The notes: generated by a model not told the origin, from the sequence alone. Positions 28,128 to 36,531 are shown, numbered from the stretch's first letter. The stretch: DNA of 64,000 nt from DMER64 sp964542305 (GCA_964542305.1 CAZITX010000014.1:1-64000); one strand, 5' to 3'. Translations and numbers: made by a program.

Positions 28128-28919
28128 ATGGAAAATATGACGTTTCACAGTCCGGTTTTCGGACCGATCCACAGCAGGCGTCTGGGCTCCAGTCTGGGTA
28201 TCAATCTGATGCCGGTTACCCGGAAAGTCTGCAATTTTGACTGCGTTTATTGCGAATGCGGATGGAATCCCCAACCTGTTGCCGGTCAGCAGGATCTGAA
28301 TGATCTGATACCATCGCCGGAAGATATCTCGCTTGCATTGAAAGAAAAACTGGAACTATTGGGCAGGGAGAACAGACTGCCTGATGTGATTACTTTTTCA
28401 GGGAACGGAGAACCTACATTACACAGGGATTTTCTGAAGATCATGCAGGATACCGTGGCCATTCGCAATGCTTTAAGTCCGGGTTCACAAGTCTGTGTCC
28501 TCTCCAACTCGGGGACACTGCAGATTCCCGGAGTGTTCGAAGGGTTGATGCCGGCAGATCAAAGGATCATGAAGATCGACTCGGCAATTGAAGAAACGCT
28601 CCGGAAGATCAATCAACCGGGAAAACAGTATTCACTGCACCGGACCGTGGAAGCATTGAAACGCTTTAAAGGTGATTTCACGCTCCAGACCTTGTTTTTC
28701 AGCGGGACGATAGACGGAGTGGTGGTGGACAATACCACGGAAAAGGAGTTGGAAGCCTGGTACGCGCTTATGGATGAACTTGGCCCGAAGGAAGTGATGG
28801 TATATACTTTGGACAGGCCCACTCCCCTGGGAGGATTGAAGAAATGTCCCGTGCAGAAACTGCAAGCCATTGCTCGGGAAGCGGAATACAAAGGAATAAA
28901 AACGGTGGTAGCCGGTTAA
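28128..28919 (+). CDS. Radical SAM protein
   Basis: 263 residues. Start FGPIHSRRLGSSLGINLMP is typical of a small radical SAM group; the cluster-binding motif is CNFDCVYCECGW (CX3CX2C). VITFSGNGEPTLH follows, as in MoaA/PflA-like and wybutosine-related relatives. No C-terminal SPASM cysteines. It is likely cytoplasmic; the substrate is unknown. It follows the DUF4296 gene by one base and precedes dtd by four, so it shares their transcript. An alternative start is ATG at 28137. Confidence 0.85.
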   Translation: MENMTFHSPVFGPIHSRRLGSSLGINLMPVTRKVCNFDCVYCECGWNPQPVAGQQDLNDLIPSPEDISLALKEKLELLGRENRLPDVITFSGNGEPTLHRDFLKIMQDTVAIRNALSPGSQVCVLSNSGTLQIPGVFEGLMPADQRIMKIDSAIEETLRKINQPGKQYSLHRTVEALKRFKGDFTLQTLFFSGTIDGVVVDNTTEKELEAWYALMDELGPKEVMVYTLDRPTPLGGLKKCPVQKLQAIAREAEYKGIKTVVAG

Positions 28920-28923
28920 CATT

Positions 28924-29376
28924 ATGAGAGTTGTAATTCAAAGGGTTTCGGAAGCTTCGGTAAAAATTGAAGGGCTTCTGAAAGGACGTATTGGTCCGGG
29001 AATGCTTATCCTGGCCGGTTTTGAAGAAGAAGACAACAGGGAGGATCTGGAATGGATGGTTCGCAAGATCGCCAACCTGAGAATCTTTGATGATGATCAG
29101 GGGGTTATGAACCTTTCCGTTTCACAGGTGTCCGGGCAGCTGCTGGTGGTAAGCCAGTTTACACTCCATGCATCTACCCGCAAAGGAAACAGACCCTCCT
29201 ACGTCAAGGCAGCCGTCCCGGACATAGCGATTCCTTTGTATGAATCTTTCTGTATGATGCTGCAGACGTATACGGGAATAAAAGTAGAAACCGGAGAGTT
29301 TGGGGCTCATATGGAAGTGCAGCTGATCAACAACGGTCCGGTTACCATAATCATTGACAGTAAAAAAAGAGAATAA
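28924..29376 (+). CDS. dtd: D-aminoacyl-tRNA deacylase
   Basis: 150 residues, the usual length for DTD. It removes D-amino acids wrongly loaded on tRNA. Both active-site motifs are present: LLVVSQFTLHA (SQxT) and NNGPVTI (NxGPVT). MRVVIQRVSEASVKIEG is the standard N-terminus. It lies between the radical SAM gene and deoC with spacings of four and one base. Confidence 0.96.
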   Translation: MRVVIQRVSEASVKIEGLLKGRIGPGMLILAGFEEEDNREDLEWMVRKIANLRIFDDDQGVMNLSVSQVSGQLLVVSQFTLHASTRKGNRPSYVKAAVPDIAIPLYESFCMMLQTYTGIKVETGEFGAHMEVQLINNGPVTIIIDSKKRE

Positions 29377-29377
29377 T

Positions 29378-30151
29378 ATGGATACATTAAAACAATGTTT
29401 CAGTTTTATAGACCTGACTACCCTGAATGCGACCGATACGGAAGCCAGGGGCAGGTTGTTTGCCCAGAACGTGAACCGGTTTGCGGAAGATTATCCCCGG
29501 ATGCCTCACGTAGCGGCCATCTGTGTATATCCCGCTTTGATCAGTGCCGTAAGGGAAGCCTTGAAGGTTAAAGGGGTCAGGATTGCAGCTGTAGGGGCAG
29601 GATTTCCTGCATCGCAGACTTTTACACAGATCAAGGAAAGGGAATGTTCCCTTTGTGTGGAACATGGAGCCGATGAAGTAGATGTAGTCTTGTCCCTGAA
29701 TTTCTTCTTTGCCGGGCAATACGACCGTGTAGCGTCGGAACTTAGGGGAATTCGCAAGGCCATAGGGCCGGATGCCCATTTGAAGGTGATCCTGGAAACA
29801 GGAGCTTTGAAAACAGAAGAGAATATTCGGAAAGCATCTTTCCTGGCCATGGAAAACGGGGCGGATTTCATCAAGACTTCTACCGGGAAAATGGAACCGG
29901 CTGCCACGCCTTTTGCAGCCACGGTCATGTGTAAATGCATTGCCGAATATTTCAGGCAGACCGGAAGAAGGGTAGGGTTCAAACCTGCCGGGGGAATAGT
30001 GACCTCAGCTGAAGCCCTTGAATACCATTCCATTGTAAAAGAGATTTTGGGTGAGCAATGGTTGACACCTTCTCTGTTTCGCATTGGTGCCAGCCGTCTT
30101 GCCAATAATTTGTTAAAAGATATATTGTCGCAAGACGTTGCGTATTTTTAG
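29378..30151 (+). CDS. deoC: Deoxyribose-phosphate aldolase
   Basis: 257 residues. Class I aldolase that splits 2-deoxyribose-5-phosphate to glyceraldehyde-3-phosphate and acetaldehyde. The Schiff-base Lys is in ADFIKTSTGK; the second Lys is in HLKVILETGAL; GFKPAGGI is also conserved. The ATG at 29378 (MDTLKQCFSFIDLTTL) is preferred to an in-frame ATG at 29354, which would overlap dtd. The 3' end contains a short hairpin CGCAA-GACG-TTGCG followed by TATTTTT (30129-30149), a possible weak terminator of the long operon that also overlaps the tRNA-Leu promoter. Confidence 0.96.
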   Translation: MDTLKQCFSFIDLTTLNATDTEARGRLFAQNVNRFAEDYPRMPHVAAICVYPALISAVREALKVKGVRIAAVGAGFPASQTFTQIKERECSLCVEHGADEVDVVLSLNFFFAGQYDRVASELRGIRKAIGPDAHLKVILETGALKTEENIRKASFLAMENGADFIKTSTGKMEPAATPFAATVMCKCIAEYFRQTGRRVGFKPAGGIVTSAEALEYHSIVKEILGEQWLTPSLFRIGASRLANNLLKDILSQDVAYF

Positions 30152-30167
30152 TTTTTGTATATCTTTG
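30138..30167 (+). promoter_or_regulatory. Bacteroidetes-type promoter of tRNA-Leu
   Basis: TTG at 30138-30140 as the -33 element and TATCTTTG at 30160-30167 as the -7 element, separated by exactly 19 bp, matching the Bacteroides consensus TTTG-N19-TAnnTTTG. It lies 45 bp upstream of tRNA-Leu. Confidence 0.7.
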
Positions 30168-30212
30168 CAATCCCTTTGAAAAACTATTTGCATAACATAT
30201 GCAGGTTTACCC

Positions 30213-30296
<84 letters not shown>

Positions 30297-30297
30297 C

Positions 30298-30334
30298 AAT
30301 AACGCAGAATTAATTTTCTGCGTTATTTTTTTTT
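30298..30334 (+). terminator. Intrinsic terminator after tRNA-Leu
   Basis: Perfect 12-bp stem AATAACGCAGAA/TTCTGCGTTATT around TTAATT, followed by seven more T. It begins two bases after the tRNA. Confidence 0.9.
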
Positions 30335-30366
30335 GATCTATATTTGTTATTTTGCTCCTGTAAATA

Positions 30367-32079
30367 ATGAGAAAATTCTTCATACCCCTTATATTACTGT
30401 TCATTTTGGTCGGATGTAATACCAATCCTCCCATACACCCGTCATTGCTTCCTTCGGTGGACAGTTTAATGAATTCCAGGCCCGATAGTGCTTACAATGT
30501 GCTGAATTCCATTCCGGAAGGTTCTGTAAGGACACGGCGTGACAAGGCCTATTACGCGTTATTGCTCACGCAGGCACGGCATAAAAACTACATTCCTTTA
30601 CGCAATGATTCCCTTATAGATATTGCCGTTAATTATTACAGAGGCAGCCGGAATCGTGAGAAATATGCGAAATCTTTGTTATACAAGGGGATTTGTGTGG
30701 AAGAAATGAACGATCCGCAAAAGGCCATGGAGATTTATGCAGAAGCGGAAAAAATTGCCTTGCAAACAAACGATTTCCTGACAACGGGGCTGATCAATTC
30801 CCAGATGGCCTGGCTTTACCAAAAAATTTACATTGAGAATGAGGTAGATATTGACAGGTACAAGCGTTCAATGCAATATTTCAGGTTGGCCGGTCATAAA
30901 AGGAATGAATATTCTGTTGCCAGTCTCTTGGGTCAGAAATATCGTTCCACGGCAAAACTGGACAGTGCCTACTATTATTTGCACTTGGCTTTGGACCTGG
31001 CCCGGGAAATGGAAGACAGCGTGGCATTGTTCCACAATTATTCGCTTTTGGCCAGTACGTACCTGATTGATGAAGATTATTCCCATGCCCGGGATATTGC
31101 ATTGTATGTGATTGAAAAACAGGGAAATATTCCAATATCTAACGAAACTTATCATTGCCTGAGCCGGGCATATGCCCGATTGGGTAAAGCGGATTCCGCT
31201 CGGATATATTATGAAATGGTCAGCCTGGATCAAGCGTTAAGCTCAGATCACAGGAACCTGTTGACATTAGTAGACATACTAAAAGCAGAAAATAATTACA
31301 AAGAGGCTCTAAGGTACGAAGAATTGTCCCGCAGCCTGGCTGATTCAATCATCGACGAATCCCGTCGGATGGACCTTTACGAAATTGAACAGCGTTACAA
31401 CAACCAGCGTTTGGAAAACATCAACCAGCGTTTGGAATACCGTTCCCGGATGAATCATTACATGATTGTGTTGATCAGCTTGATAGCTGTGATCGTGACC
31501 ATCATTTTCTGTGTGATCATAGATCGAAAACACCAGGATATCAACGAAAAGATCTCCTTTATTGAGCAATTGAAAACAGAATCTGCCCTGTACAACAACA
31601 CCTTGTTGGAAAAACTGGACAAACAAAACATGGTGGAAACGCAGCTAAAAGAAGTGCTGGAAAAAAGGATCCAGACCATCCGGGAACTCATTGACCTGTC
31701 ATATCGTTACGGGGGCGTGCCGGATGCCTTTGTCAAGCAATTCAACAAGACCATGAACATCAACCGGTTGAGCGAAGGCGCCCTGGACGATCTGAGCGAG
31801 GTCGTGAACGTCAAATACGACGGGGTGATTGATCACCTGAAGGATAAACATCCCGACCTGAATAACGACGACATCAATCTGATATGCCTGCTTTGCTGCG
31901 GCTTTTCCGCAACGGAAATGAGCGTATTCTACAATCACGGGAACGGGAAATCCATCTATTCTCGCAAAAGACGCCTTGCTTTAAAACTGGGACTGGACGA
32001 ATCCCTGGATGAATATGTAGCTGAATGTTTACATTATTGCCACATTCAAAAAGAAGCGTATATGGCTGAAAATCAATAA
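30367..32079 (+). CDS. Membrane-anchored TPR regulator-like lipoprotein
   Basis: 570 residues. Lipobox LVGC, then periplasmic tetratricopeptide-like helices (about residues 25-340, including DSAYYYLHLALDLAREMEDS and ADSARIYYEMVSL), a coiled coil (IEQRYNNQRLENINQRLEY), one transmembrane helix (about 365-387, MIVLISLIAVIVTIIFCVII), a second coiled coil and a C-terminal helical domain with NDDINLICLLCCGFSATEMSV and KSIYSRKRRLALKLGL, which resembles a LuxR-like helix-turn-helix. Such proteins are common in Bacteroidetes and are thought to act as membrane one-component regulators; DNA binding has not been shown for this one. The downstream exported-protein and pseudo-radical-SAM genes are possible targets. 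Confidence 0.75.
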   Translation: MRKFFIPLILLFILVGCNTNPPIHPSLLPSVDSLMNSRPDSAYNVLNSIPEGSVRTRRDKAYYALLLTQARHKNYIPLRNDSLIDIAVNYYRGSRNREKYAKSLLYKGICVEEMNDPQKAMEIYAEAEKIALQTNDFLTTGLINSQMAWLYQKIYIENEVDIDRYKRSMQYFRLAGHKRNEYSVASLLGQKYRSTAKLDSAYYYLHLALDLAREMEDSVALFHNYSLLASTYLIDEDYSHARDIALYVIEKQGNIPISNETYHCLSRAYARLGKADSARIYYEMVSLDQALSSDHRNLLTLVDILKAENNYKEALRYEELSRSLADSIIDESRRMDLYEIEQRYNNQRLENINQRLEYRSRMNHYMIVLISLIAVIVTIIFCVIIDRKHQDINEKISFIEQLKTESALYNNTLLEKLDKQNMVETQLKEVLEKRIQTIRELIDLSYRYGGVPDAFVKQFNKTMNINRLSEGALDDLSEVVNVKYDGVIDHLKDKHPDLNNDDINLICLLCCGFSATEMSVFYNHGNGKSIYSRKRRLALKLGLDESLDEYVAECLHYCHIQKEAYMAENQ

Positions 32080-32229
32080 TATAGCATAAGTATTTGATAG
32101 TCAGATAATTATAGAGACTAATCGGCTGCTGACTTTTTATTTTCATTACATATTGATTATCAGGAAGTTGAAAAACCCATGCTGACCATATTTTCCCTTG
32201 TTTTTGGGCTCTTTTTCTTGAAAAGCCGT

Positions 32230-32237
32230 TATCTTTG
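32230..32237 (+). promoter_or_regulatory. -7 element before DUF3244 gene
   Basis: TATCTTTG matches the TAnnTTTG consensus, 22 bp before the ATG at 32260. The nearest TTG (32204-32206) lies 23 bp upstream, longer than the usual 19, so the -33 is uncertain. Confidence 0.45.
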
Positions 32238-32259
32238 TAATGATTCAAAATATGCAGCT

Positions 32260-32706
32260 ATGAGGACTCAACACTTTTTTATTTTCACATTAGTTTTATT
32301 ATTTAGTTTTCCATTGACAATGATGGCCCAAAATCACAGCATCATTGTAGATATGAATGAAACGGGTCCGACTACGCCCAAACCCAGAAGTATTACCCGT
32401 TTTTCCACAACTACCGATGAAACTGCGGCCGTTCGCTGTGCAGATGCTCCTGCCGTCTGGATAGATCTGGAAGAAAAAGAAATGTGCATACGCTATTTCA
32501 ATCCGGATGTAAGATGTCAGTTGGTAGTGATCAATGACAACGGATCGTTCCAGATCACAGAAGCAATCAGTACTGATGGTGTAGTAAATGTGTGCCGGTT
32601 GACAGATATGGAAAAACCGGGCCTCTACACGGTTATTGTAGAAACTCCCGAAAAATCATACCAGGGATCCTTCATTTACAAGAAACCGACCGAGGACACA
32701 CTTTAA
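32260..32706 (+). CDS. DUF3244-like small exported protein
   Basis: 148 residues from the ATG at 32260: MRTQHFFIFTLVLLFSFPLTMMAQ is a Sec signal peptide. The mature protein is beta-rich, with IWIDLEEKEMCIRYFNPDVRCQ-like strands (AVWIDLEEKEMCIRYF) and YTVIVETPEKSYQGSFIYK at the end, as in the DUF3244 family of Bacteroidetes. Two cysteines (in MCIRY and VRCQ) and one in VCRL are present. An in-frame upstream ATG (32179) would remove the signal. Function unknown; it may be a partner or substrate of the downstream pseudo-radical-SAM protein, which is inference from position. Confidence 0.65.
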   Translation: MRTQHFFIFTLVLLFSFPLTMMAQNHSIIVDMNETGPTTPKPRSITRFSTTTDETAAVRCADAPAVWIDLEEKEMCIRYFNPDVRCQLVVINDNGSFQITEAISTDGVVNVCRLTDMEKPGLYTVIVETPEKSYQGSFIYKKPTEDTL

Positions 32707-32785
32707 TCTTTTATAGTTCTTCATTACATTTTCATTCCGGCATATAAACATACCGAACAGCTATAACTATGCATTATCCGATCCA

Positions 32786-33991
32786 ATGAAACATACACCC
32801 GAAACATACTGGTTCTCTTTAAAGCCCTACGTTTATCCCGTTGTGAAGGATACCAATGTGTTGTTGCTCAATACACGGGATATGAATGCCATCATTTCCA
32901 ACAGCGATCCGGTAATAGCAGGGTTTATCAACGAATTGCTTGTACCTGCTGCTTTCGGAGTGGTGGAATTTTCACAGGATTCGGAAAATTACCAAAAACA
33001 GAAAACGTTTATTGATAAAGTCTGTGATCATCGGATGGGGACAATGACCCGTGTGGAGAAAGGAATGAAAAGACCCGTTGTGATGACACCGTACCATTTC
33101 CGGATGCATTCGGTCACAAAAGGTGAGATCCGAAAATCAGGCAACAACATAACACTGTTCATTGACAACGAATGTTCCCGTGATTGTACTCTTTGTCCGG
33201 TATATTTCAGGCAGTTTAAGTGTTGTCATAAACAAGGGGATACAAGCTTCATGGACACACGGTTGATACGTGATATCCTGGAAGATGTTTCAAAATACGA
33301 TTCTTTTATCATCAATGTCTGCGGGGGTGACATCACGCTCCATCCTGATATTGAAGATATTGTTACCATGCTGAATGCCTCTCCCGTAAAAACCAGGTAT
33401 CATATTTATTACAAAAATTGTAACAACGATACAAAAAAAATTCTGGATCCAAAAGATACCGTTGTGATTGTTGACTTTCCCCTGGACCGGAAAATGCATA
33501 TTGATCCACGTGACGGCTATACGTTCAATTTTGTGATCAAAAACAGGGAAGAACTGGATGCGTGCCACCAATTGGTAAAGAAGTTAAGTGTTGAGTCTTT
33601 TTACATATCGGTAGTGGATACCGGAGATGATCAAGGTTTTTTAAAAGAAAACGTGTTTTTGTTACAGGACGGACTTGCCTGCGGAGCAGCTGCCATCCCG
33701 TATGAAGAACGTATACGTATAGTCAATAACCATTACTTCTACCGTACTTTTATGCTGCCAAACGGGGATGTTTGCGGATCTCCTGAAGATGTGCCGGTAG
33801 CTAATATGTACCGGAATCCAATGACTTTTGTCAAGGATTCCATCAATGATTATCATGCTTCACTATGGGACAAATCCAGGGACAACGGTATTTGTTTTAA
33901 TTGTATTTTTCATTATATTTGTCCATTGCTGTCCCGTTACGATTTCCCGGAGCCTTTTTTTGAGTTAAAAATCGAAAACCATGGTACGTAG
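32786..33991 (+). CDS. Pseudo-radical-SAM/SPASM protein of GG-Bacteroidales type
   Basis: 401 residues. The N-terminus YWFSLKPYVYPVVKDTNVLLLNT resembles a RiPP-recognition-like region. The centre has LFIDNECSRDCTLCP (C130, C134, C137) and FRQFKCCHKQ (C146, C147), then INVCGGDITLHPDIEDI. The C-terminus has further cysteines (LACGA, GDVCGS, GICFNCIFHYICPLLSRYD), a SPASM-like cluster. This pattern matches the pseudo-rSAM group TIGR04150 described for the GG-Bacteroidales peptide system. The CX3CX2C spacing is complete here, so iron-sulfur binding is possible. No maturase partner (TIGR04148) or GG precursor peptide is seen within the window. It overlaps the next gene by 11 bp. Confidence 0.72.
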   Translation: MKHTPETYWFSLKPYVYPVVKDTNVLLLNTRDMNAIISNSDPVIAGFINELLVPAAFGVVEFSQDSENYQKQKTFIDKVCDHRMGTMTRVEKGMKRPVVMTPYHFRMHSVTKGEIRKSGNNITLFIDNECSRDCTLCPVYFRQFKCCHKQGDTSFMDTRLIRDILEDVSKYDSFIINVCGGDITLHPDIEDIVTMLNASPVKTRYHIYYKNCNNDTKKILDPKDTVVIVDFPLDRKMHIDPRDGYTFNFVIKNREELDACHQLVKKLSVESFYISVVDTGDDQGFLKENVFLLQDGLACGAAAIPYEERIRIVNNHYFYRTFMLPNGDVCGSPEDVPVANMYRNPMTFVKDSINDYHASLWDKSRDNGICFNCIFHYICPLLSRYDFPEPFFELKIENHGT

Positions 33992-34367
33992 ATTCATTGT
34001 TATCCTGCTTCTGTCTCTTTCCACGACAGTTATCTATGGTCAGAATAAAGTATCCTTAACAGGTCATATTACGGCCGAGATCATTGAAGGTGTAGCCATT
34101 ACTCCAAATATGGAGAATGATGTAGAACTGAATGATCAAAGTACTACCATAAATCTGGGCGAGATCAGCCTGGCTTCAGACCAGGACATAGCCTGTAACG
34201 TAATCCTGAATTCGGGGGATCTGGAAAATGCCGCTTTCGAGTCCTTTACAGATGAAGAAGAGGATAGTATAAAAATACTGAGATTTTCAGCTAGCGCCAA
34301 AAATCTCAGAGAACAGAAAAACGGTATATATAAAGGATCTTACTCGGTTATGCTGATGTATGAATGA
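33981..34367 (+). CDS. Small exported protein, DUF4402-like
   Basis: 128 residues, start overlapping the pseudo-radical-SAM gene by 11 bp, so translation is probably coupled. Signal peptide MVRRFIVILLLSLSTTVIYGQ. The mature part (ITAEIIEGVAITPNMENDVEL, INLGEISL, YKGSYSVMLMYE) resembles the DUF4402 beta-sandwich pattern of an ITAxI start and a YxG.Y.V.V end, but weakly. Only one cysteine remains in the mature chain. Function unknown. Confidence 0.6.
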   Translation: MVRRFIVILLLSLSTTVIYGQNKVSLTGHITAEIIEGVAITPNMENDVELNDQSTTINLGEISLASDQDIACNVILNSGDLENAAFESFTDEEEDSIKILRFSASAKNLREQKNGIYKGSYSVMLMYE

Positions 34368-34375
34368 TTCGGTAA

Positions 34376-34846
34376 TCAATTCATATTTTTCATCAATCCT
34401 TTCAGATCGTCAGGAGTCATTTCCCCGGTAAGACAGATGATATTTAATTCATCTTTTTCCCGGGCACAAATGTAAATGTCAGAAATGAGTGTGTCCTTTT
34501 TCTGTAAGTATATTACCACTTTTTCCGTGGTTTCTTCTACTTCCATCAGAACTTCAAACTGTCCGTTCCTGATCAGATCACCAAAATCTTTTTCCATTTC
34601 TGCGATATACTTCTGATTGTCGGTTGATAGTATATACAGTCCTTTTAAATTTTTAATGATACCTGAGATATCCACATCTTCGGAAACATTCAGCTGAACA
34701 TCATCTCCCATCAGGGAGAACATGGAAGGAGATATGTAGACTTTGGTCATGCCTTCGTAAGCGGAATATCTATTATAAAACCTGCTTTGACCAAAAACCG
34801 GGACTACAAATAATGCAGCCAGGATGATAAGTAATGTCTTTTTCAT
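34376..34846 (-). CDS. DUF4252 exported protein (distal copy)
   Basis: 156 residues with signal peptide MKKTLLIILAALFVVPVFGQ. DUF4252 features: YISPSMFSLM, IIKNLKGLYILSTDN, FEVLMEVEETTEKVVIYLQKKD and IICLTGEMTPDDLKGLMK. It is the last gene of a five-gene minus-strand operon and overlaps the anti-sigma gene by four bases. A second DUF4252 gene opens the operon. The family is widespread in Bacteroidetes near ECF sigma factors; role unknown. Confidence 0.85.
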   Translation of the reverse strand: MKKTLLIILAALFVVPVFGQSRFYNRYSAYEGMTKVYISPSMFSLMGDDVQLNVSEDVDISGIIKNLKGLYILSTDNQKYIAEMEKDFGDLIRNGQFEVLMEVEETTEKVVIYLQKKDTLISDIYICAREKDELNIICLTGEMTPDDLKGLMKNMN

Positions 34847-35271
34847 TTTTTATTGATTTCTATAAATTTATTCAAAGTATTATTAGAAGATATTTCGGAA
34901 TGTGTCTGTTCCACTTTATCGATGCCTTTATTCATCAGAGACGAAACGTATTGCAGTACTCTTTCGGTCTCGTCGTATGCCTCATCCACATTGGTGTAGG
35001 TGTCTGCCAATTGTACGGCGGGTTCCCTCACAGGTACAAAAACAGCCAGGGTAAGAAGCAATACAACAGAGGCAGCAACGGCTATTGTTTTCCACATAGC
35101 GCGACGGGGTTTCAATTGGATCATTACAGGTTCTGTCTGCTCCTTCTTTCCTGCATCTTCCTGTGCAGCCAGTCTGTCAATGGTAGCTGATATTTTTGCT
35201 TCCAGATCTTCGGGCACTTCCACCCGGTCGTAATGCTGATCCATGATTTTTTTTATATTATTGATATCCAT
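34843..35271 (-). CDS. Predicted membrane anti-sigma factor
   Basis: 142 residues. A cytoplasmic N-terminal helical part (MDINNIKKIMDQHYDRVEVPEDLEAKI), one transmembrane helix (about 60-80, TIAVAASVVLLLTLAVFVPV) and a periplasmic tail. It overlaps the upstream ECF sigma gene by 14 bp, the usual arrangement for a sigma/anti-sigma pair. There is no zinc-finger (HxxxCxxC) motif, so assignment relies on topology and context. Confidence 0.72.
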   Translation of the reverse strand: MDINNIKKIMDQHYDRVEVPEDLEAKISATIDRLAAQEDAGKKEQTEPVMIQLKPRRAMWKTIAVAASVVLLLTLAVFVPVREPAVQLADTYTNVDEAYDETERVLQYVSSLMNKGIDKVEQTHSEISSNNTLNKFIEINKK

Positions 35272-35773
35272 GGCGGTTAATTTTTTCGTATTGCTGCCTT
35301 AAATTTTTTTGGGCTCTTGTTAAATGCACCCTGACGTTTACCGGGTTTAAACCGGTTATTTGTTCAATTTCTTTCAGGGTAAATTCGCTAAAGTGTCTCA
35401 GTCTGAAAATTTCGCGTTGTCTTTCCGGGAGTTTGTCCACCAGGCTGATCACTAACTTTAATTCATCCTTTTGATCCATTTGACCTGCTGTGTCTACCAA
35501 TTCTGATTTCAGGGCCTCTACAGCATCTCTTTGGGATGTCCTTCTTGCCGGTGAGCGAAGCCTGTCCAGGCAAAGATTTCGGATCATCGTGGTGGCATAA
35601 GCCTGCGGGTTGTCAATTAATGTTAGTTTTTCCCGGATATTCCACAGTTTCACATATACATCCTGCACGGTATCTTCGGCTTCAGCCTGGTTGTTTAGCA
35701 ATCTGTAGGCTGTTATGTACAGCTGCCTGTGACAGGGCAGGAAAGTATCCTTGAAAGACTGGGCATCAAACAT
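35258..35773 (-). CDS. ECF sigma-70 family RNA polymerase sigma factor
   Basis: 171 residues. Region 2 is LYITAYRLLNNQAEAEDTVQDVYVKLW, region 4 is LPERQREIFRLRHFSEFTLKEI followed by LNPVNVRVHLTRAQKNLR, the -35-recognition helix. The gene overlaps the small membrane-protein gene upstream by eight bases and the anti-sigma gene downstream. A matching ECF promoter occurs in front of the operon, which suggests autoregulation. Confidence 0.95.
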   Translation of the reverse strand: MFDAQSFKDTFLPCHRQLYITAYRLLNNQAEAEDTVQDVYVKLWNIREKLTLIDNPQAYATTMIRNLCLDRLRSPARRTSQRDAVEALKSELVDTAGQMDQKDELKLVISLVDKLPERQREIFRLRHFSEFTLKEIEQITGLNPVNVRVHLTRAQKNLRQQYEKINRHGYQ

Positions 35774-35951
35774 TTTTATCTTCTGCGACTAATTCCTGGA
35801 ACGTTTCTGATGATAATTTTTCGTTGGCAAATTTAGTACTATCTGCAATACTGTAGTTTTTTGTAAAGGCCATTACCAAAAGGGCTATGGTTATTCCCAC
35901 TACTACTATCACTGGATAAATACCTCTTTTAATACAGTGAATTGTTTTCAT
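35766..35951 (-). CDS. Small single-pass membrane protein
   Basis: 61 residues starting MKTIHCIKRGIYPVIVV. One hydrophobic helix (about residues 10-30), then a polar periplasmic tail ending AEDKNV. It sits between the first DUF4252 gene (one base away) and the sigma gene (8-bp overlap). Its position and topology suggest a link with sigma control, for example as an accessory to the anti-sigma factor, but no family is recognised. An upstream in-frame ATG (35984) would overlap DUF4252 and is less likely. Confidence 0.65.
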   Translation of the reverse strand: MKTIHCIKRGIYPVIVVVGITIALLVMAFTKNYSIADSTKFANEKLSSETFQELVAEDKNV

Positions 35952-35952
35952 T

Positions 35953-36432
35953 TTATTTAATAGCGTTATTTGTGTTCTGGGCAATAAGTTCTTCCATATG
36001 AACCAGATCTATCTTTCCGTTGATCTGGATAAGCGAAGCATCATCTCCGGTTATGATTACAACAAACCGTTCAATGGTTTCATCGCTGATTTGAGCCAGG
36101 ACCCTTACATTCTCTGATTGTTCAGATACTTCGGCAAGAAGCTCCAGATCTTTATCGTTGAAATGTTCTACCTGTTTGCTGAAAGCATCTTTGATTTCCT
36201 GGTCACAGTTTTCGAGGGACAGAACGGATACGGACCTGATCCCGCGAATAAATTCAGATTCTTCATCGTCTGCACACATTTTAGCGATTTGCATCATCAG
36301 ACCTCCAACGTGTATGTGCTCTGCTTTTGGTTGGGAGGCAAATTGCAGGACGATATCCTTCAGTTGGTTCTGAGCATAAGACATTGTCAGATTTCCGACT
36401 AAAAGGAGTACTGTAAAAAGTGTTTTTTTCAT
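35953..36432 (-). CDS. DUF4252 exported protein (first copy)
   Basis: 159 residues with signal peptide MKKTLFTVLLLVGNLTMSYAQ. Shares the DUF4252 pattern with the gene at 34376 (GIRSVSVLSLENCDQEI, VRVLAQISDETIERFVVIITGDDASLIQINGKI). First gene of the sigma-factor operon, about 38 bp downstream of the expected start of the ECF-type promoter. It may be a target or sensor of the system. Confidence 0.85.
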   Translation of the reverse strand: MKKTLFTVLLLVGNLTMSYAQNQLKDIVLQFASQPKAEHIHVGGLMMQIAKMCADDEESEFIRGIRSVSVLSLENCDQEIKDAFSKQVEHFNDKDLELLAEVSEQSENVRVLAQISDETIERFVVIITGDDASLIQINGKIDLVHMEELIAQNTNNAIK

Positions 36433-36476
36433 GGTTGTTAATTATTAATAGTTTGTGTTTGCGGTTCTGTTATATT

Positions 36477-36502
36477 GACGTATTACCTGAATAAATGTTA
36501 CA
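36477..36502 (-). promoter_or_regulatory. ECF-type promoter of the sigma operon
   Basis: Reading the minus strand: TGTAAC (36502-36497), a 16-bp spacer, then CGTC (36480-36477). This is the classical ECF form (AAC near -35, CGTC near -10). It lies 45 bp upstream of the first operon gene, so the operon's own sigma factor is the natural reader. Confidence 0.65.
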
Positions 36503-36519
36503 CCTCTCATAAGAATATT

Positions 36520-36527
36520 TAACTTTG
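36520..36527 (+). promoter_or_regulatory. -7 element before purD
   Basis: TAACTTTG, ending only four bases before the purD ATG at 36532. Transcription would begin at or near the start codon, so purD mRNA may be leaderless. No clear TTG is found 19 bp upstream. Confidence 0.45.
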
Positions 36528-36531
36528 CGTT

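Noticed and set aside
34362..34385. Hairpin ATGAATGATT-CGGT-AATCAATTCAT between two convergent genes
   Set aside because: AT-rich, has a bulge and no T tract; support as a terminator is too weak.
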